Source: Paraphysomonas bandaiensis
Taxonomy: Eukaryota > Chrysophyceae
Length of the DNA: 64,000 nt
Direction: 5' to 3'
NCBI GenBank assembly: GCA_965644295.1
Contig: CBFFRP010000397.1
Location: forward strand, 62,001-126,000
Position numbers and translations under genes: made by a program. Positions 54,932 through 64,000 of the stretch are shown here, one piece after another. A model generated the notes under the pieces. The model did no database searches. It was not told the DNA's origin and worked only from the letters and a program-made list of their open reading frames with translations. Each line of letters begins with the position of its first letter. Position 1 is the stretch's first letter.

Positions 54932-55828
54932 TTAAAAGGGTAATACATTTTTAACTCTTCTAATAACACTATCAATATATATGGTATTGAACTCCGGCCC
55001 AGGGTGTACGGAGTCTCGCCGATTTTTATTTACTCCAAGAAACTTGTGAAACTCTATCCAATCTAATTGCTTCCTACTTGATATATTCCGCGCAGCGGAG
55101 TTCATTTCAAGTATCATCTCCTGACGACAAGGCGGATCAGGGGTTAGAATATCATTGGCCGATCTCCAGGCCATCCAGGTACGCGGAAAATATTCTCTAA
55201 TTGCATCCACAAGCTCCGAGGCATTGTTCGCCCATGACTTTACCCACTGGGTACGTAAGATAGGGGAACTGCAAGTCTCCACACCACCATGTCGACCCAT
55301 CGGTCCTGTCACTAAACGGCCAATATCCCAGAAGCAGGTGTTGACAATAACTGCATCTGGTGAGCCACCCATTGCGCTTACTAGTGGAGTTATCGCTGGA
55401 CCTTGTGCTATACGGAAGGTTTCCGCCATGGAATTCATGGAGCCCTTAGCATATTTTTCAAGGCCAAGCTGAGACTTTCTCGGGTCATACCACGGACCGT
55501 TCGGAGATGCACCTTGCATGTTAAACAAAAAACCCAGAGTGATATTATGTTGTGGAGCATCACACACAGAAACAGACCACGAATACACACGAACACTGAA
55601 CTTAAACATATCAAATAATCGTATGGGTGAACTCGATAGTGTTGAGCAATTGGTCGGTTTCCATATCCATCCATTCTCATTAACTACCTTGCAAAACATA
55701 CCGTGTTTGCTCATACACCAGTCGTGAAGAGCATATCTGTCTACAGAGTCGCCTATAGACAATATACGTATAGAGGAACCAGTTACTGTTAACCAACCCA
55801 ATAATAGAGGGATAAGAGGAGAAATCAT
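54932..55828 (-). CDS. Secreted SGNH/PC-esterase-like hydrolase
   Basis: 298 residues, single exon, with a hydrophobic signal-like N-terminus (MISPLIPLLLGWLTVTG). ILSIGDSVDRY (about 22-32) gives a block I GDS with nucleophile Ser28, and DSVHPG (about D272, H275) supplies the Asp-x-x-His of the SGNH triad near the C-terminus. VNTCFWDIGR in the middle may be the Asn block. This layout matches the PC-esterase/GDSL-like group that adds or removes acetyl groups on polysaccharides, but I cannot tell esterase from transferase. It probably acts in the secretory pathway or outside the cell on glycans. It lies close upstream of the 5S rRNA gene and is transcribed away from it. Confidence 0.75.
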   Translation of the reverse strand: MISPLIPLLLGWLTVTGSSIRILSIGDSVDRYALHDWCMSKHGMFCKVVNENGWIWKPTNCSTLSSSPIRLFDMFKFSVRVYSWSVSVCDAPQHNITLGFLFNMQGASPNGPWYDPRKSQLGLEKYAKGSMNSMAETFRIAQGPAITPLVSAMGGSPDAVIVNTCFWDIGRLVTGPMGRHGGVETCSSPILRTQWVKSWANNASELVDAIREYFPRTWMAWRSANDILTPDPPCRQEMILEMNSAARNISSRKQLDWIEFHKFLGVNKNRRDSVHPGPEFNTIYIDSVIRRVKNVLPF

Positions 55829-55991
55829 AGAGTGAATGAAGAATTCAGGGTGGGTTGAGATGATTTGAACCTATAAAGGCAGAGAGTGTACATAGTGGAG
55901 TATATTAATATGTGTGTTAAGATAGTGACAAGGATACATACACACTCTGCTGTACATACACACACATACATACTAATGAAGTGTATTTGTA

Positions 55992-56163
55992 TAGTCAAAA
56001 ACAAGTCGACTCAGTATGGACGGTCATACAATGCAAACCGCACCCGCTCTCGTTCCGCTCGCGGAAGTTAAGTTGCATCTGGCCCGGTTAGTAGTACGGT
56101 GGGTGACCACGTGCGAAGTCCGGGTACTGTCCGTTTTTGACTATTTTTGACTATTTTTGACTA
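55992..56163 (+). terminator. 5S flanks: 11-bp inverted repeat and triple T-tract terminator
   Basis: TAGTCAAAAAC (55992-56002) upstream is the exact inverted complement of GTTTTTGACTA (56133-56143) downstream. The downstream copy is the first of three tandem TTTTTGACTA units (56134-56143, 56144-56153, 56154-56163). Each T-run is a sufficient Pol III terminator, so these act as primary and back-up stops. Confidence 0.7.
56016..56134 (+). rRNA. 5S ribosomal RNA
   Basis: About 118 nt with the full set of 5S landmarks. The terminal helix pairs GGACGGT (56018-56024) with ACTGTCC (56126-56132). GGTCATACAATGCAA follows in the position of the usual GGCCATAC, then a GCGGAAGTTAAGTTGC block (A-box region, eukaryotic GCGAAGTTAAGC), then CCCGGTTAGTAGTACGGTGGGTGACC, the C-box region typical of 5S internal promoters. 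A run of five T starts at 56134. No other rRNA gene is in the window, so this is a dispersed copy rather than part of an rDNA unit. Exact ends are uncertain by one or two bases. Confidence 0.93.
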
Positions 56164-56578
56164 CGATATCTAGAAAAGGTGTTTTTTTGGCAAATTCATA
56201 CCATAAAAATCCAGGATATGGAGAAATACAGATACATTACTTTTGGATTAAAATTTTTGAAACAAGCCAATAATATACGTCGTGAAGGGTAAGTCGATGT
56301 TTCATTGGTTTATATAAACATAGTGATATTTACTACACTGAACTGATTTCAGACAGTGTTTAATACCCATCCAATCACCTCCATGCCATATACTTTACTA
56401 TTATCGTCTCTATAATCTATAACGTTATCAAAGTAAATGCCAAGTATAATGTTGACCTACTTTGATCAATTCCAATGCAATATAAATGTACATGTGTGAG
56501 AATACTTACAACGTTACAGTCTCATATAACTCTCTATAGAATAAAATATATTCAATAAACTCATATCTTCCCTCTAAT
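56164..56578. promoter_or_regulatory. Upstream region of the DENN gene
   Basis: About 415 bp of AT-rich DNA between the 5S terminators and the DENN protein start. TATA-like runs occur (AATAAAATATATTC about 30 bp before the ATG). Nothing more specific can be read. Confidence 0.4.
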
Positions 56579-59500
56579 ATGTTTCCTGAATTCGATATAT
56601 TATCTCAGTATGAATCGCGTGAATGTTCAGAATTAAAAAATCGGAGTAAAGTTCCTCTTTTGATATTGGATGATCCCTTTCTCCCCGTCTTCATTGATTG
56701 GGCTATGGCCGAAGGCTGCAGCGATTTATTAATGTTTTTATTTATGGCAGACCATTTTAGGTTTGCGTCTAAACGCCGAGAGCACATTCTAACAGATAGT
56801 ATGGACTGTATTATCAAAAGGATAAGAGAGTTGTATGATTTTGAAACATTTGATCGAACTACAGAATGTCTTCTCGACTTGTTGTCATGTGGTATTGATA
56901 TGCCCGCTGCGTTTTCGTCTGTTTGTCATCTTGTATGGAACGATTTTTTAAATCGTTCTCAGAGAATACATAAAAGTCGTGTATGGTCCACTTTTCGCAA
57001 AATAATTGTGAGTGGATTTGATGTAGACCTATTATCAGTTATTGGTGATGACCACCACGCCGCATATTTTAGGCAGTATCTATCACATTCCACTGGAGAC
57101 GTAGAGTGTCTTAAATGCTGGCGCGATGCACAACATGTACTTAGTGCCGTACATGTTCTAAAAGCCTCCAGTTCTACACAGTCCTCTCCCTCTTCACGTC
57201 CGTCGAAAAGTGTCTTCTCAACAATGCGGTCGACGAGCTTGGAGAGCTCAGGAAGTGTCACTGCACCACCAGTGTACACAGACCCATATCAAGCTCTCAA
57301 AATTCTATTGGAATGTTTGCGTAAATTCCACACTTCTATAGTGCGAGGCACATGTACGGGTCCCTCGAAGTCTACAAGAATAAAACTATCCGAAGCATTT
57401 CAGAATACCAGTTCTATCCGTCAAGTGGAGTCCACAGATAGATCCTTTGCTTCGGATTGCTGTGAAGCTCTGGAGGGCCTGCTTATGCAAGTTAGAGATG
57501 AAAATTACGAGCATTTACTGGACAGGTTCACGGCATTTCAAGATTCCAAAGAATATGTCGCTCTTGCAGCTTCAGTCAAGCTTCAGGAGTCACAGGCCGT
57601 CCGCACTTATCTGACACAAAATGCATTCCTGCGCGAGGTAGATTCTAATATCATACATGCATCAGGGGTCATGTCTAATGAGTATAAGCAGGTTATGATG
57701 GGACGACGGTTTCCATGGAGACTTACTGGGGACGTTATGTTTGTTTGCTATGCGGAAGCCTTACGAACTCGGTCACTTAGTGCCGTCAGTGAGACGCATA
57801 ACACTGATGCATGCAATGTGTATAACGGCAGAGACAATATACGAAAATTGTGCTTGCAGTGCTCTGAGGGTATACCACACGACCTGTGCGATGTTCTTCC
57901 AGTTCTAGCTATTCGAACTTGCCCTGACGGTGGCTACACCTGCTGGGTGGGTGTCCGTCCCAGTACTGAGCTGAAAGAAATATGCATGAGGGCTACGTCA
58001 TTCACCGACTTAGATGATGGTAAATATTCTAAAGAAATTTTGTTACATCATATTGAGTTAACTTACAGAGTCCCTTGTGAGAGACATGTTTCTATTTTGT
58101 AGAGAAGCTGGGGGCTACGATTCAGAGTCAATGGTCACTGAAAATACACAGGAGCATGATGCGGTAGTGTTTGCCACAAGCGACCAGGTGCTTCTACTAC
58201 CGATACTATGATCCCAAATAATACAATTTATATTCAGGTTGCTCTGCGATGCTACTACCAGCTTTGTGCGCTTTTACATGCCAGTCATCATTCGCAGTCA
58301 TCTCCGGGCGATCGTCCTGTGACTCCAATGCTATATGTATCAATTTCAAGCTGTCACGTGGGGGGAGACGACCGATGGGAACATACCTTAGTTGCGACTC
58401 CCTATCCTATGCTAAATACCATTCGCAATATTACTAGCCACCTCTCAGAAATGTCACAATGCGACATTGAAAAAATGCGGGTAGACGGTGTTTCAGTGCC
58501 CTTGACTTTATTGGCGTCGGACGCATTGGATGCGAACTTAACATCTTCGCAATGGCTACGCAGGAACCGAGACAAAGAAAGGGCAGCTGAATTCTATCTC
58601 ACTCCCCCTGGTACATAATAATTTGTAACAGTATAACTGTATTAATGTATTTTGCACTGCATAGCTGGATCTGTGTCTAAGGCATCTAAGTTCAACCCAG
58701 ATTTTCTTTTACTTGGGACTATACAGAACATGTCTCCGAAACTATTGGCTACGATGGTGACAGCTCTGCTAAGCAACAAGTCCATAGTCGTCCATTCAAT
58801 TTCCAACAAAAGCGTAGCTGAATGCATTGCGACTGTGTTGTTAGCTATTCATCCTTTCGAGCTTGTTGCTCACAGGGTATGCCAATATTGCGGACCGTTA
58901 GGAAAATTTCGTTTATGGAAAGGAATTCCTTTTTCCGCATCAGACAACCCTCTGCGGCAACCATTTTTGGTACGTTGCCACTACCTCCTCCAATCTATTT
59001 TCTTACCATGATTTTCTAACATCAGCTTGGCCTACCCTCGGATATAGCAATGGGAATTGTGAAGTACCAATCGGATCACAGTATACTACCTACACTAAAT
59101 ATGGAGAATATGGACGTCAGCTTGAGAAATCTAGACCCTATGGAACAAATCCTCGTAGATTTTGGCTCTTATGATCTTCACGATGTTACATTTTTTGATG
59201 TGGACACTGAACAGGTAAGTTCGACTGGATATATGAGTTTGGTACGCTGATAGGGGAGTGTAGGTATGGACGCCTTGGGATGGAAGCGCATCAAGATCAG
59301 TCAAAACGCTCATGAGATCCATTCCTCCACAGGCTTTGAAAAGATTGGAAGAGTCTGTACTCAAACGCCAATATCAATATAGCACTGGTCGCATGAAACA
59401 TAAGCAATGTGTCTCTATCGACTCCCAGTGTAATTACTACATTGAAAGGGAGTTAAAGAGTTTCATAAACAGTATGATATTGGGTGGGGTCCCTTCCTCT

Positions 59501-59755
59501 CTTGCGCACTACCCGCAGTACCGAATTGTTTCGTGTGATGTTAAGTGCGTCATGAAGAACTGTATGAAAAGTGACTATTTTGACTTACCACTCGTTGGAA
59601 AGGACCGGGCTGACCTAACCTTTGCTGATAGAGATAGAATAGATTTTTTGGACTCTGTTGTTCAATCGCCAAGCTTTACCAATTTCTTATTCCGACACGG
59701 CGTTGCTCTTGATTGTGTAAATAGTTTTGCTTGTAGAAATGGGAGTGGTGATTAG
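56579..59755 (+). CDS. DENN-domain protein with RGS-like N-terminal half
   Basis: Six exons (56579-58019, 58069-58187, 58238-58610, 58665-58969, 59026-59214, 59264-59755) splice to 972 residues, all phases consistent. The C-terminal half is a DENN module. An upstream DENN-like part (PMLYVSISSCHVGGDDRWEH) leads into the central DENN block LLLGTIQNMSPKLLATMVTA, ALLSNKSIVVHS, and VLLAIHPFELVAHR (family form: LL.PF.W..). After two introns GLPSDIAMG and a VDTEQVWTP segment follow. The N-terminal half is helical, with PLLILDDPFLPVFIDWAMAE and a second FTAFQDSKEYVALA patch that resemble RGS-type helices, at low confidence. DENN proteins are guanine-nucleotide exchange factors for Rab GTPases, acting in membrane traffic. 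The specific Rab is unknown. Confidence 0.8.
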
Positions 59756-60513
59756 ATATTAATAGTGTTAATGAGTGTATGTGACGATTAGATTTCAACG
59801 ATGCTATTAAATATATATTAGTACCTAATTAATAGTAGATAGCAGATAGCAGGAGTGAGTAACGACTAATTCCAATGAATTTGCAGCTTCTTGATAGCGA
59901 TTGAATCCCTGTAATGTTTTGTCAATATTGGAACTCGTCCTGTCACAGCTTGTGTAAGTTAAGTTTATCATGTCAGATACAATACTATGCCATAGTCCGT
60001 TATTTTACGACATGTTTTCTTGTTTCTTGTACCGTTGATGGATCACACACGTCGTTGTATGTGTGTATGGAAGCTAGAGGCGCCCACGTTAGGAAAACTG
60101 TAAGATATATCCATGGTGTAGGGGGTACGCTGTGTAAACAACAATTGGAAGCAGCACTTTGCATAGGTAGCAGTGTACCACTCATCTATATTCTATGCCC
60201 TATACCATTACACATCATTAGACACACAGCAACGACCTTGTTTGTGTATTCCTACGCTGCAAGTATGACAAGGAGGTTAACTCAACACTAGCTTATGTAT
60301 AGTGCTGCCCTATGACCATCTATCTGAGTTCATGTATCCATTTACCAGGAATAGCTACCATCGGCACCTTTCAAAAGCAGATTATTTAATTGGAAATAAA
60401 TTGACAATATACTCAGAGACAAGTCCTATATGTGCTTTTTTATCCAAGGCCACGCATTATGTTATTGACAAAAAATCCATCTCACTGTAATACACTTGTA
60501 ATATCATGATATT
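59756..60513. other. Intergenic gap
   Basis: About 760 bp. A 125-codon plus frame (59914-60291) is rich in Cys, His and Ile, without domains or coding bias, and I do not count it. No repeat or RNA was found. Confidence 0.5.
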
Positions 60514-60891
60514 TCAATCACTCTCATCAACATCACAACCCTGCAGTCTGTTCAGTAAAGTTGACATGGATATTACCGACGGGGTGACAGTAGCAGGTGC
60601 ATGACTGGTTCCTTGATCGAGTTTACGAATATGAGTCTGTTTTCTTTGATCAGCACTACGATCATTCCTTCCATCTTTTTTGTCATTATACTCTATATCT
60701 TGTTTCCCTTGTAAATAATCACTAAACAAAACAGATGATGTTGAATTGGATGTATGAGCTTTAAACATTTCATATGATTCCACTGTAGTTCGAATATTAT
60801 TCAGTTCACTCTCAATATCTTCTTTCAGTTTCTCAGATTTCTGAAGTTCAAGATGAAGTAGAACATCTAATTCTCTTGAAGATAGATTCAT
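60514..60891 (-). CDS. Small coiled-coil protein, unknown
   Basis: 125 residues from ATG (MNLSSRELDVLLHLELQKSE) to TGA. The first ~40 residues form an amphipathic heptad helix with regular Leu spacing. The middle is a charged Lys/Asp/Arg linker, and a short C-terminal helix SMSTLLNRLQGC is followed by an acidic end. The composition is convincingly protein-like and the start follows an AT-rich leader. I do not recognise the family. Confidence 0.6.
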   Translation of the reverse strand: MNLSSRELDVLLHLELQKSEKLKEDIESELNNIRTTVESYEMFKAHTSNSTSSVLFSDYLQGKQDIEYNDKKDGRNDRSADQRKQTHIRKLDQGTSHAPATVTPSVISMSTLLNRLQGCDVDESD

Positions 60892-61562
60892 TATACAGTG
60901 TTTTATAATTAGAATGATATGAACTCAATAACTGAATAAGTATAATATAGAATAGATAGTAATTAATCTTGACTATATGATCTCATTGATAGAAGTGGAG
61001 TGGAGGATATTGCTCGTGTTTGAGTGCAGTTAAAACAATTGTGTTTAATGGAGAGTGTTATGGGTATATGCATATGTATGTATATGTACTGTGTATATAC
61101 AATTGGATCTCCTCGCCTGCTTTTCAGCAGTTAATATAAAAACCCTTGAAAGATGACAAAAATAAATGGGAAACTATAAAAATCACCTAAAACTAAGTTT
61201 TTGCACAAACATAAAAAGACAATCAAACCAACTAAAAACTTCGACCAATAGATCTGTCTTACTTTGATCCTGATTGGTGAAAAGATATACACTTCCTAAC
61301 GAAGTGTGTCGTAGTCTGCACATGTCCGTCATTTTCTGTCGTTGAAGGAACATTGAAGTACACATCGACAAGTACACTACAATCCATATACACAGATACG
61401 TCAATGCACTGTATATAAAGTAGTTGGATGTCCACAATCATATACAAGAGCATCAGTGTTCATGTATCTATCAATACGTAACACAGGCACATCATAATCC
61501 ATATTCTACCATTGATTACATATATTGCCAATACTTAGCCATTGCATTATACTTATCAGATC
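60892..61562. promoter_or_regulatory. Divergent upstream region of two small genes
   Basis: About 670 bp between the minus-strand coiled-coil gene and the plus-strand acidic protein gene. It contains TATG/TATA runs near 61065-61100. No gene could be supported here. Confidence 0.4.
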
Positions 61563-61823
61563 ATGGATAACGAGAAGAAATCAAAGCGTCCAGCAGATGA
61601 AATAGATGCAATCAAAGAACCAGTTGCAAAGCTGGCACGAGTGATAGATGACTGTGAGGATAAAGTGCACTGTGCCGCTGTCAAAGAAGATATCGATGCA
61701 ACGACTGAAATGATACAAGGTGATTCCGTATCAGAGAAGGATAACAAAAGCGATCTGTCGAAGGCACTGGAGGATACGACGAAGACTATTGTGGAGAGCA
61801 TTGAATCTTTCAACGAGTTTTAA
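61563..61823 (+). CDS. Small acidic/basic protein, unknown
   Basis: 86 residues starting at the ATG opening MDNEKKSKRPADE. A KKSKRP cluster at residues 5-10 could be a nuclear localisation signal. The rest is a highly charged helix with many Asp, Glu, Lys and Thr residues, ending ESIESFNEF, with little sign of a folded hydrophobic core. The G+C and codon pattern is coding-like compared with its flanks. No family is recognised. Confidence 0.55.
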   Translation: MDNEKKSKRPADEIDAIKEPVAKLARVIDDCEDKVHCAAVKEDIDATTEMIQGDSVSEKDNKSDLSKALEDTTKTIVESIESFNEF

Positions 61824-62205
61824 TCATTATTTTACTCTGTTATCTTTTAATTTTTCACAATTATGGTTGATTGATCGTCGATGAAGTTCTCAGTATATAT
61901 GTAGTTTAACTAATTCTATTTAGCTTTCACGACCATCTCATCACTCTTTATAACTGCTATCGTAGCTGCAATGAATACAACACCAGAATGTTGAACAATT
62001 TTCTAGCTTCAGATTAGCGGAGGCTGTGTAAAGCTATCACCTTACTATTTATTATTATACGACGATGGATTAAGAGCAAATCTCAAATATACACATATAT
62101 CTATTCTCTGCTCGTACTATGAGAAAACCCATACAGAAAAACACCACGACATCGATACAATATAATGTATTCTGATCAATAGTGGCTTTAGAAGTGATGA
62201 GAACA
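61824..62205. other. Convergent 3' flanks
   Basis: About 380 bp of AT-rich DNA between the small acidic protein and the 3' end of the transporter gene. Nothing recognised. Confidence 0.5.
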
Positions 62206-64000
62206 TTAGTGGATACTTAATCTGGAAATAGAAAGCAAGGAAGAGCGCTGAGCTTCATCCTCATCGTCAAATTCTCTCAGATCTGCATCAGTTTTATATT
62301 CGTAACCCTCAGAGATGTAGTAAAAAATGACTTGGTTGATCACCATCAGGCCGGCAAGGAGAAAGAAATAGTAGTCCAAATGCCCATCATCAAGATTTTC
62401 TGGAACCCATTCTTCACCAAATATCCCCGAATTGACGATGAGGAGCAGCGGTATCGTCAACCAGGACCCAAGAGCTGTCGTAAATAGATTCAGAGCCTGG
62501 GAGACAGAGCGCATAGACGTCGGTGCCTGCGAGTAAAAGAACTCAAGAGATGTTATGGAAGCCAGTATCTCTGACACGCCAATAAGACAGAACTGAGGAA
62601 TCTGAAAACAGTTGCATGAGCATACTACATATACATGTATCCAACACAAGAGTACACACACCTGCCAGAAAACGGAGATATGGCTCATCTGTGGGATGTC
62701 GTCACACTTGATACACGTTAAATTCAGGTACATGTATGATCCACTGGGATAGTAATCATTGCACCCATTGATTTGGTGGCAGTTGAGTGGCTCATCCACG
62801 TCTCCCTGCATATTTATGCGAGTGAATAAACACACCACAATATATCAGAAATATATCCTACCTTCCCTGCCTCCCATTTTTGGTATTGATAAGGATCATA
62901 GTCGTCTATATTCTGACAAGGTGAGATGTTGTCTCTCGCACTCTTGTCATAGTAATCACCCTGCTCTGGGCTTTCTTTTAGGCGGTATATCTCGACAAGA
63001 GCCGCCACCACCATTGCAAGAGCAGCGAAGATGAAGCCCCACCCAATGCGATCCAACATACTGGCTTTAATTCCCCTATTCTTCAGAGCAGGGTATAGAT
63101 AGGAGTCAAATAGTGGTACTAAACACAGGATAGCTATGGTATCAAAGAGACTGAGAGCTGATACAGGAACTTTCACAGGACCAACACTCAGATCCATCTG
63201 ACAACCTTGGTTCTGAAAGGCAGTACTCATTTGACCATATATACCCCAGTACCCTATCAGTACACCAAGAAAAGGAAGAAGCCGAGTTACAAGTTTAACG
63301 GAGTCCACCTTGTTTTGAGAGTAGGAGCCGCCATACTTATCGCATGCTCGATCCAACACTACTCCCGTGCCAGTCTCAGCCCTACGATTTGTCCATATCG
63401 CTTCCCAGCATACCGCAAGCGTTGATCCCACAACACTTCCCTGAGGTTCAGACACCTTGTAACGAGGGGTTCCTGCTAGAAATATTAGGATAGCGAGCCC
63501 CATCATGATACAAGGTATCATGTATCCAACAAAGAACCCCCAGTTTTGTCCACCTAATTGCGGAATGCCATACTGACATATATAACTCACTAGAGTGTAT
63601 GATACGCCTGCACCAAGGTTGATAGACCAATAGAACCTGTCATCATGCGGGATGCATTACAATTACTGTATACAACAAAGGAAATAGGTACCAGTTGAAG
63701 AAAGACTCTTTCTCTAGACGATCCTGCTCGTAACGTTCGTCAAATTGATCTGCCCCCATAGTGCATACATTGGGTTTGATACCCCCGGTACCAATTGCAA
63801 TAATGTATATGGCAGGAAATATGATACCCGGGCTCGCCTCTCCAGGAATGCTGCCCAAAACCACAAGAACCAAACCAACCATGTAGATGGTACTGAAAAC
63901 AAGAATTGCTCGATATCTGCCCAAGTAGGTATCCGCGATATATCCGCCAACTAAGGGTGTAACGTAACATGCACCCGCCCACGCTGAGTACTACAATAAC
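62206..64000 (-). CDS. POT/PTR family proton-coupled oligopeptide transporter (5' partial)
   Basis: Four exons are visible on the minus strand (63990-63692, 63636-62862, 62805-62662, 62601-62206). The gene continues upstream past the edge, since an acceptor (TTATTGTAG) precedes 63990. Introns are 55, 56 and 60 nt. Family motifs: GACYVTPLVGGYIADTYLGR, IGTGGIKPNV, FFNWFYWSINLGA (the PTR2 signature, restored by splicing between 63692 and 63636), and WQIPQFCLIGVSEILASI with LEFFYSQAP. Many hydrophobic segments fit a 12-helix transporter. The missing part should include the N-terminal ExxER motif. A luminal Cys-rich loop (CNDYYPSGSYMYLNLTC) resembles the large extracellular domain of animal SLC15 proteins. 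It probably imports di- and tripeptides with protons. Confidence 0.93.

Noticed and set aside
59914-60291. 125-codon ORF after the DENN gene
   Set aside because: Cys/His/Ile-rich chance frame without domain or start context.

Overview
The window is nuclear DNA of a unicellular eukaryote. Evidence: many short GT-AG introns (41-124 nt in every gene I could splice), TAA, TAG and TGA all used as stops (standard code), a eukaryotic 5S rRNA gene, and eukaryote-only machinery (26S proteasome ATPase, prefoldin, PIKfyve/Fab1, SUN and DENN proteins, mitochondrial SUV3 helicase). Intergenic DNA is AT-rich. Large secreted PA14/filamin/Calx-beta proteins and EF-hand/RCC1 composites fit a free-living protist, perhaps a stramenopile or relative. 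That placement is inference; I could not fix the lineage.

Layout. 1-359: 3' end of an SMI1/KNR4-like gene. 1262-7483 (-): 2,073-residue secreted adhesion-type protein. 8410-12606 (+): EF-hand/RCC1/galactose-binding-like protein. 14638-17168 (+): SUV3 helicase. 17.8-19.0 kb: two weak minus-strand candidates. 19186-23295: a 4.1-kb inverted-repeat element with near-identical ~1.77-kb arms, a decayed ORF in the spacer and a TATT repeat at both edges. 23676-26283 (+): SUN-domain protein. 26692-27457 (-) prefoldin subunit 3 and 27984-29488 (+) RPT3 are a divergent pair. 30719-30875: MITE-like element. 31316-32395 (-) EF-hand protein and 33068-34735 (+) vWA protein are a second divergent pair. 35.27-36.35 kb: two minus-strand SINE-like repeats. 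36668-39581 (-) coiled-coil/actin-related fusion and 40394-45698 (+) PIKfyve-type kinase are a third divergent pair, separated by a ~510-bp (TATG)n tract. 46362-54152: an apparently intact non-LTR retrotransposon. 54421-54790 (-): copia relic. 54932-55828 (-): SGNH-like secreted hydrolase. 56016-56134: 5S rRNA. 56579-59755 (+): DENN protein. 60.5-61.8 kb: two small unknown genes. 62206-64000 (-): POT peptide transporter, 5' end outside the window.

The most notable system is the retrotransposon. Its first ORF carries an OTU-type cysteine protease/deubiquitinase signature. Its second, overlapping by ATGCAGTTGA, carries a SET methyltransferase-like domain ahead of AP-endonuclease, reverse transcriptase, RNase H and a zf-RVT finger. 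A perfect 15-bp target-site duplication flanks it, all catalytic motifs are present with one Glu-to-Asp change, and two nearby repeats share its 3' tail, which suggests an autonomous/non-autonomous pair.

Housekeeping functions fall into protein quality control (RPT3, prefoldin), endolysosomal membrane identity (PIKfyve, DENN), the nuclear envelope (SUN), mitochondrial RNA turnover (SUV3) and nutrient uptake (POT transporter). I see no pathway-level operon logic beyond three divergent gene pairs with short shared upstream regions.
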